A stretch of DNA of 64,000 bases, from contig CM075650.1 in the NCBI GenBank assembly GCA_037953625.1, positions 4,776,501 to 4,840,500 on the forward strand, written 5' to 3'. The notes under the pieces were generated by a model that saw only the letters and a program-made list of their open reading frames with translations, was not told the DNA's origin and did not search any database. The stretch comes from Crotalaria pallida (Eukaryota; Streptophyta; Magnoliopsida; Fabales; Fabaceae). The translations under genes were made by a program, and so were the position numbers. This document shows, piece after piece, positions 58,983 to 64,000 of this stretch (position 1 is the first letter of the stretch; every line of letters starts with the position of its first letter).

Positions 58983-59125
58983 TCATTTAGTTCCCTTTCA
59001 TATTCACACAAAAATTTGATCTTTCTCCTTCTTCAACATTCTTCACAAATTCGTACGGGTCACTCTACCTAAATCCTCACAACTTCCTCTTCATCTCACA
59101 GAAGGATTTTATGGACAGTTGATTA

Positions 59126-59442
59126 CTCCCTCCGATCCTATTTATAAGACCCTTTTGGGGTTTTTCTCTTCCATCAAGCGATCAAGGAGAATGGATAAAA
59201 TTGTTAGTGACATTGGAAATGTGAAAATTTGATATACTTTTTCAAAACTACCCCCATAATTATTATTGGAACTCTAAAAAGTATTGATTTTATAGGGGTG
59301 TTAGTGAAAAGAAATAATTAAATGCTATTGAAAATTGAAATTGGGTCTTATAAATAGGACCAAAATAAAAAACTCAAAAAGATCTTATAAATAGGACCAA
59401 AATAAAAAACCCAAAAGGATCTTATAAATAGGACCGAGGGAG
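59126..59442. mobile_element. Stowaway-like MITE with a triplicated terminal repeat
   Basis: Ends CTCCCTCCGATCCTATTTATAAGA and TCTTATAAATAGGACCGAGGGAG, flanked by TA on both sides. The right terminal segment TCTTATAAATAGGACC occurs three times in tandem (about 59345-59436). Confidence 0.8.
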
Positions 59443-60262
59443 TATTTGATTTTTGTGTAATTTGCAAGTCATATATACCTCTCAAACCTTGTCATGGTTG
59501 AATTCTGTGTTGGGTTTCACAATTTTGAAGATAAAAAAATTTAGGTCTGGATCGTGAATTGGTCTCACGACCTGTGTTTTTTCCCAGGTTGTGACACCAA
59601 TTTACGACATGCAGGTCGTAAGCCACCCATACATCCTCAACTTAAATCTAAAAAAAACACCGGGTTGTACTACTCGAGATCATAAGTTACTCTTACAACC
59701 TTAATTTAAATATTTAAAAAAAAAACATCGGGTCATAAGCCATTACGACCCTAGGTTTGATGAAAATTTTTAAACATTAACATGTAACACCCCGATTCGG
59801 TATTTATAAAATAAATTACTTTATTAGTTATTGTTTAGAGTAATTTTTTTTTACTTCATTGATTTATCCGACACAATTTCCATAGCTTTTTCAAAAGTCG
59901 AAAAACTTTTGGTAGTGAGTGAAGGGGAACCATGACAGTTAAAACCCAAAAATCCTTTTTTTTTTTTTAACATTATAAATTCACTGCTACGTGCTTGTGT
60001 CACCACAAGAATCTTGGTACGGTTTGTTCACCCAAATGCATGTTGCCTTCTAAATTATATATGCAAACACAACATACACAGAGAGAATAGAGAGAGTAAA
60101 CATCTGAACAAAAATACTTTTCAACGGCTGCTCGGATGTATAACAATTCTAATAACAAAACCGTAAAAGAAAATACCACACATAATATATATACCAAAAC
60201 ATATATAAGGGCGAAAGTAATAGATATAATTTTGTTAGTATGTTACCATTAATTAAGTATTA
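59443..60262. other. Spacer with a possible LTR remnant at 59783
   Basis: TGTAACACCCCGATTCGG at 59783 looks like the start of a gypsy-type LTR, but no matching end was found. There is no gene: the 65-residue minus frame at 60000-60197 is AT-rich and unrecognised. Confidence 0.4.
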
Positions 60263-60535
60263 CTCCTTCCGTCCCTAAATATAAAGTCCTCTTGACACTT
60301 ATTTTGTCCCTATTTATAAAGCCTTATACAAATTTTCAATGATCATTAATTACTTTTTTTTCCACAAACACCCCTATTTATTTAACACTTTTTAGATTCC
60401 CAATAATATTAATAGGGGTAATTTTGAAATTACATATTAAAAGTTCACATTTCCAATACAATTAACTAAATTATTTCACTTTCTTAATGGGCGTAAAATC
60501 CCCCAAAGAGGCTTTATATTTAGGGGCGGAGGGAG
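60263..60535. mobile_element. Stowaway-like MITE
   Basis: Inverted ends CTCCTTCCGTCCCTAAATATAAAG and CTTTATATTTAGGGGCGGAGGGAG with TA at both sides. Confidence 0.85.
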
Positions 60536-61591
60536 TATTAAGTTATCCCTGCAAGGAATACCAGTAGAACTCTCGTCTTCATCTCCTCTTTAGTTCCAAC
60601 CAAACCTAAGAGAAAAGCAATCAGGAGTACAAGTTCCTTACCACATTAGACTGATTACGAGCATTCATGGCACAAACATAATTAACGGGTGTTGCTTCAT
60701 GTTTCTGAAAATAATAAGAGATTAATGGATGTGTATTGATGGTGTCAAGTTTATTACACTGTCAGTTTATCATTCACCGTTCATTTGTATTATTTTTAAC
60801 TAAAATTCAACGACCATAAACATGTGAATAGTAAATACTACACTGACTATGTAAAAAAGCTTTACACTGTCAGGGCACCAACTATTTTCTCAAATAACAA
60901 TCATTATCATCATCCTATAATTATTATTATTATTATTATTATTATTGATAATAGTTAAAATAAAAAATTGAAATGTCACTTGTATATCAATATTATCTTA
61001 ATTAAGTTTTTCTTCCCATAAGCAGGAGAAATTTTGTAATTAATTCTTGCAAAAAAATTTTGTCACTAAACGTGGTCACTAATATACAGATTTCTAGTAG
61101 TGAAAATAAAAAATTGAAATGTCACTTGTATATCAATAATGTCTTAAATAAGTTTTTCTTCCCATAAGTAGGACAAATTTTGTAATTAATTCTTGCAAAA
61201 AAATTTTGTCCTATTTTAGTCTTTATAAAATTTAAAAGTTAAAAAATTCATTCATAATGGTGATGGGCTTGAGGATAATTTTATCGCTAATTCATTTACA
61301 TATACTAACCTTTTCACTTGCATTGTTGATACATGTTGATCCCATGTATAATCACTTATTTTTTATTTAATATTCATAATTTTTGTATTTATTTAATTAA
61401 ATTAAAAAATTTATAAAATGATTATACACGTGATTGACACGCATTAATGAGTACTAAAAACTAAAAAGGCCTGGTTAGCAATAACATGATAATAGTTACA
61501 GAAATTATTGCCGCCCTCGTCATCATTAACAGCTAAATTTAGAGAGGGTCAATAGTGTGTTATTTTACAAGAATTAAAATAGCACAAAAAA
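60536..61591. other. Spacer with an (ATT)n tract and a tandem duplication
   Basis: (ATT)n at about 60919-60948. A block of about 110 bp (60956-61064) recurs at 61105-61212. Between them is CACTAAACGTGG...TTTCTAGTAGTG, ending like a CACTA-type terminus. No gene is seen. Confidence 0.5.
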
Positions 61592-61735
61592 CTAACGGGG
61601 TTTGGTTCAGTTGGTGTAAGGCCCCAACTGAAATCTTAGGAATGAGATACAGGTGAATTAGTCTCAAGGGCTCCCTGGTATTAAGGGTACTCTTGGGGAT
61701 ACCGATGGTTCCGCAAGAAATACGGACCCAAAAAA
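61592..61735 (+). mobile_element. SINE-like insertion
   Basis: A-box-like TGGTTCAGTTGG near the start and a short A tail. It is flanked by AAAATAGCACAAAAAA at 61576-61591 and 61736-61751. A clear B box is not seen. Confidence 0.65.
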
Positions 61736-61751
61736 AAATAGCACAAAAAAA

Positions 61752-62611
61752 TTTATAAGGACTAATAATCACAAAATCTATTATATTTACAAGGATTAAA
61801 ATCTTATTTAAGTTATCAATAATCGATGAGACAAATATTAGTCTATGACATATGCATGTTACTCATGTGTGATTATGAATATTAGGATGGAACTTTATAT
61901 GGAAAAATTATTAGGTTATTAGAAGACCAATAATGATCGATTCCAGATAAATCATCATCTATAATCAATTTTAAGTTTTATCTTAACTAACTAAAAAATC
62001 AAAAATTTAATAGTTAAGACGAATCTGGAATTATTGATCTGGGAGCGACTAATAATTTCATAGTATACCATATTTCTTTTTAAAAGAAAAGGATAATATA
62101 TCATTGTTCTGAAGTAAATTTAAAAAATTAGAAGGATAAATATATTATATTTAATTTGAAATTCGTACATGACATCATCTTTATGCCATTGCCTTATCAA
62201 AATATTTTCTCTTGTAATATATATAACGGAGGCTAAAAAAATTATCTTATTTAAACTAGAGTCTATAACCTTATCATCAAGCCCCCAACAAAAAAACTAA
62301 ACAAAAGAAAAATAAAAACTAAACAAAAGAGTAGTCTTTGTTAAGTTTCATTTGAAATTCAGATAATATTTTTCACTTGCTTCTAAAAGACTTTAGATAT
62401 TTGTGGTAAAATTGTATCTAATATCAAGATTACTTTTCAAGAAAATATCAAGATTGGCGTAAATAATAAGCCGCAAACTAAACAATAAAGCTGCTTGGAC
62501 TACCCTAGTTCCTTTTAATATTAATATTTAATAAACCTATCATATAGAGAGAAACTCTAAGTGAGAAAGTCTGCACTTCTCTCAAAGAAACTCTAAAGCC
62601 AAAGAAAAAAA
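61752..62611. other. Upstream region of the MYB-related gene
   Basis: AT-rich. No other gene and no repeat with defined ends. The promoter presumably lies in the last few hundred bases, but I cannot single out a TATA box. Confidence 0.4.
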
Positions 62612-64000
62612 ATGTCTCAATATCAGCACTGCATGCACATTCCGTCGCAATCACCATCCCGCCTCAATAATACCAATCGGGTGCACCATGTTATGCTGTT
62701 ATCATCGCCAATTTCCAATAAGAAAAGAGTACGTTGGACGTGTGATGAACACAGGTATATTTATCAAAGAATGCTTGAATTATTTTTATTTTTAATTCTG
62801 TTATGAACCTCCAAATTGGGCTTGGAAAAGTAATTGGAGCCCAATGTCATGAGGCTGTGAAGCTAGAGTCCAAGGGGTTAAAAGGCAAAAATCTAGAAGC
62901 AATTGGGTGTGAAAAATGTTGCATTGATTTCTATTTTCTAGTCTCTCTCTCTCGTCCCTTTTCTTCTCTGTACTCTCCTCATCTCACAGCTCTATCTTCT
63001 CACATCTTGTACTTCTTCTAATTTTTCAATACTAGTGCCACATTATATTGATACTATAATATAGAAGAACTTCCTTTAGCATTTTACTTGTTGTTTCACC
63101 TTAATTATGATTTTAGTGTTTTCATAGCATTACAAATTCTTCTATTATTATTTTTTATGAGAAAAATTTTAGTTTAAAAGCAAAGGAAATAAAATATAAA
63201 ACATACCCTTATATATTGTTCGTAGTCAAGTTCTGTTGCATGGTTTGGCTATTTGTTTTTGCTCTGGTTTTGCTGGGGTCTGTATTGAAATAAGGGGTCT
63301 TATTATTTGGTTCTTGTGGTTGGTTAATAAATACCTCATGCATATCCCTTAAATATTTTCAAGAAAATAAAGCAATAATCTCCTTCTGGAAGCATGCAAC
63401 TACTCGCCACCACCCTTATTACATCATAACTATAAATATAAAAGAAAATAAAGAAAATCACAGCATGCAGCATTTGCTAACATAGTCTCAGCCATTTCAT
63501 GCATTGATTTCATGCATCTGATGCTTGGAATTCATTCCGTGAATGTATCCCTCAAACCCAGTTTTAAAAACGCAACATCATAAATCATCTAATAACACCC
63601 AGCCCCAAGAATCGGTGTTGCAAACATTAAAAACATAATACAATAGCTATTCCCTTTTGGCGACTGCTTCTCAGTATAACAAAAGCTTGTTAATCAATGT
63701 CACCCTTTCCCCTTATATTTAGTCTTTGTATTGATTTATCTTTTGATATAATTACTGAATGATTTAACTGAACATGTTTCTTTTTATGCAACAGATTATT
63801 TCTTTATGACCTCAAGAAATATGACAAGGGAGATTGGAAAAGCATTTCATCATATATGGCATCTAAATCAGTATATAAAACTCCATGTCAAATCGCGAGT
63901 CATGCCCTAAAATATTTCCTTCGCCAACAACGGAAAAATAAAAATAGAAGAAGCATCTATGATATTACCGAGAATTACTTAAGCTTCATCCCTCATCAGA
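62612..64000 (+). CDS. MYB-related transcription factor (SHAQKYF type), 5' part, runs off window
   Basis: Exon 1 is 62612-62754 and exon 2 starts at 63795 and continues past 64000; the 1040-bp intron is GT-AG and phase 2. Exon 1 ends with RVRWTCDEHR and exon 2 continues LFLYDLKKYDKGDWKSIS. A single MYB repeat follows, with the signature written SHALKYF here (usually SHAQKYF), then a basic tail and SIYDIT. This is the repeat of DIVARICATA/RADIALIS-like plant factors that bind DNA in the nucleus. The region before the repeat is short (about 40 residues). The C terminus and any second repeat downstream are outside the window. The Gln to Leu change in the signature is unusual. Confidence 0.8.

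Overview
This is nuclear DNA from a flowering plant. The evidence is GT-AG introns, an AT-rich intergenic background, tRNA-derived SINEs, Stowaway/Tourist-type MITEs, a Helitron, and Ty3/gypsy elements with a second (archaeal-type) RNase H and a plant mobile domain (PMD) gene. The gene content suggests a eudicot, but I cannot name a species. No tRNA, rRNA, CRISPR or prokaryotic feature is visible.

Layout. 1-5659: a degenerate Tat-like Ty3/gypsy element on the minus strand (element 1), with only its right (5') LTR in the window. 5660-36370: a repeat-rich stretch. It holds three diverged copies of one segment (about 5660-7226, 17022-20555 and 29168-32230), a solo LTR with target-site duplication CCATT that carries a GC-rich hairpin array and is split by a 3.3-kb Helitron, a copia solo LTR with duplication GTAGT, a LINE 3' end, and a non-coding LTR element with what look like very long LTRs. 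A small secreted peptide gene with ten cysteines (30642-31274) sits inside the third segment copy. 34967-35872 is a MITE within a MITE. 36370-36751 is a broken calcium-dependent protein kinase exon.

36809-51970: a second Tat-like element (element 2), minus strand, arranged LTR-internal-LTR-truncated internal. Between the end of pol and the 3' LTR it carries, on the opposite strand, a gene with its own TATA box, a good start context and three exons, encoding a PMD protein with a coiled-coil tail. Element 1 shows the same convergent layout: the last codons of a plus-strand ORF lie opposite the end of its pol. This antisense cargo is the most interesting feature of the window.

52508-58196: an intact-looking 11-exon gene for an FAD-dependent monooxygenase of about 707 residues with a likely organellar presequence. 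Its upstream region is made of a truncated MITE and the truncated retroelement. 58197-62611: a LINE reverse-transcriptase relic, a 25-nt C run, two more MITEs and a SINE. 62612-64000: the first two exons of a MYB-related (SHAQKYF-type) transcription factor that runs off the window.

Three ordinary cellular genes are supported (cysteine-rich peptide, monooxygenase, MYB-related factor); nearly everything else is mobile-element sequence in various states of decay.
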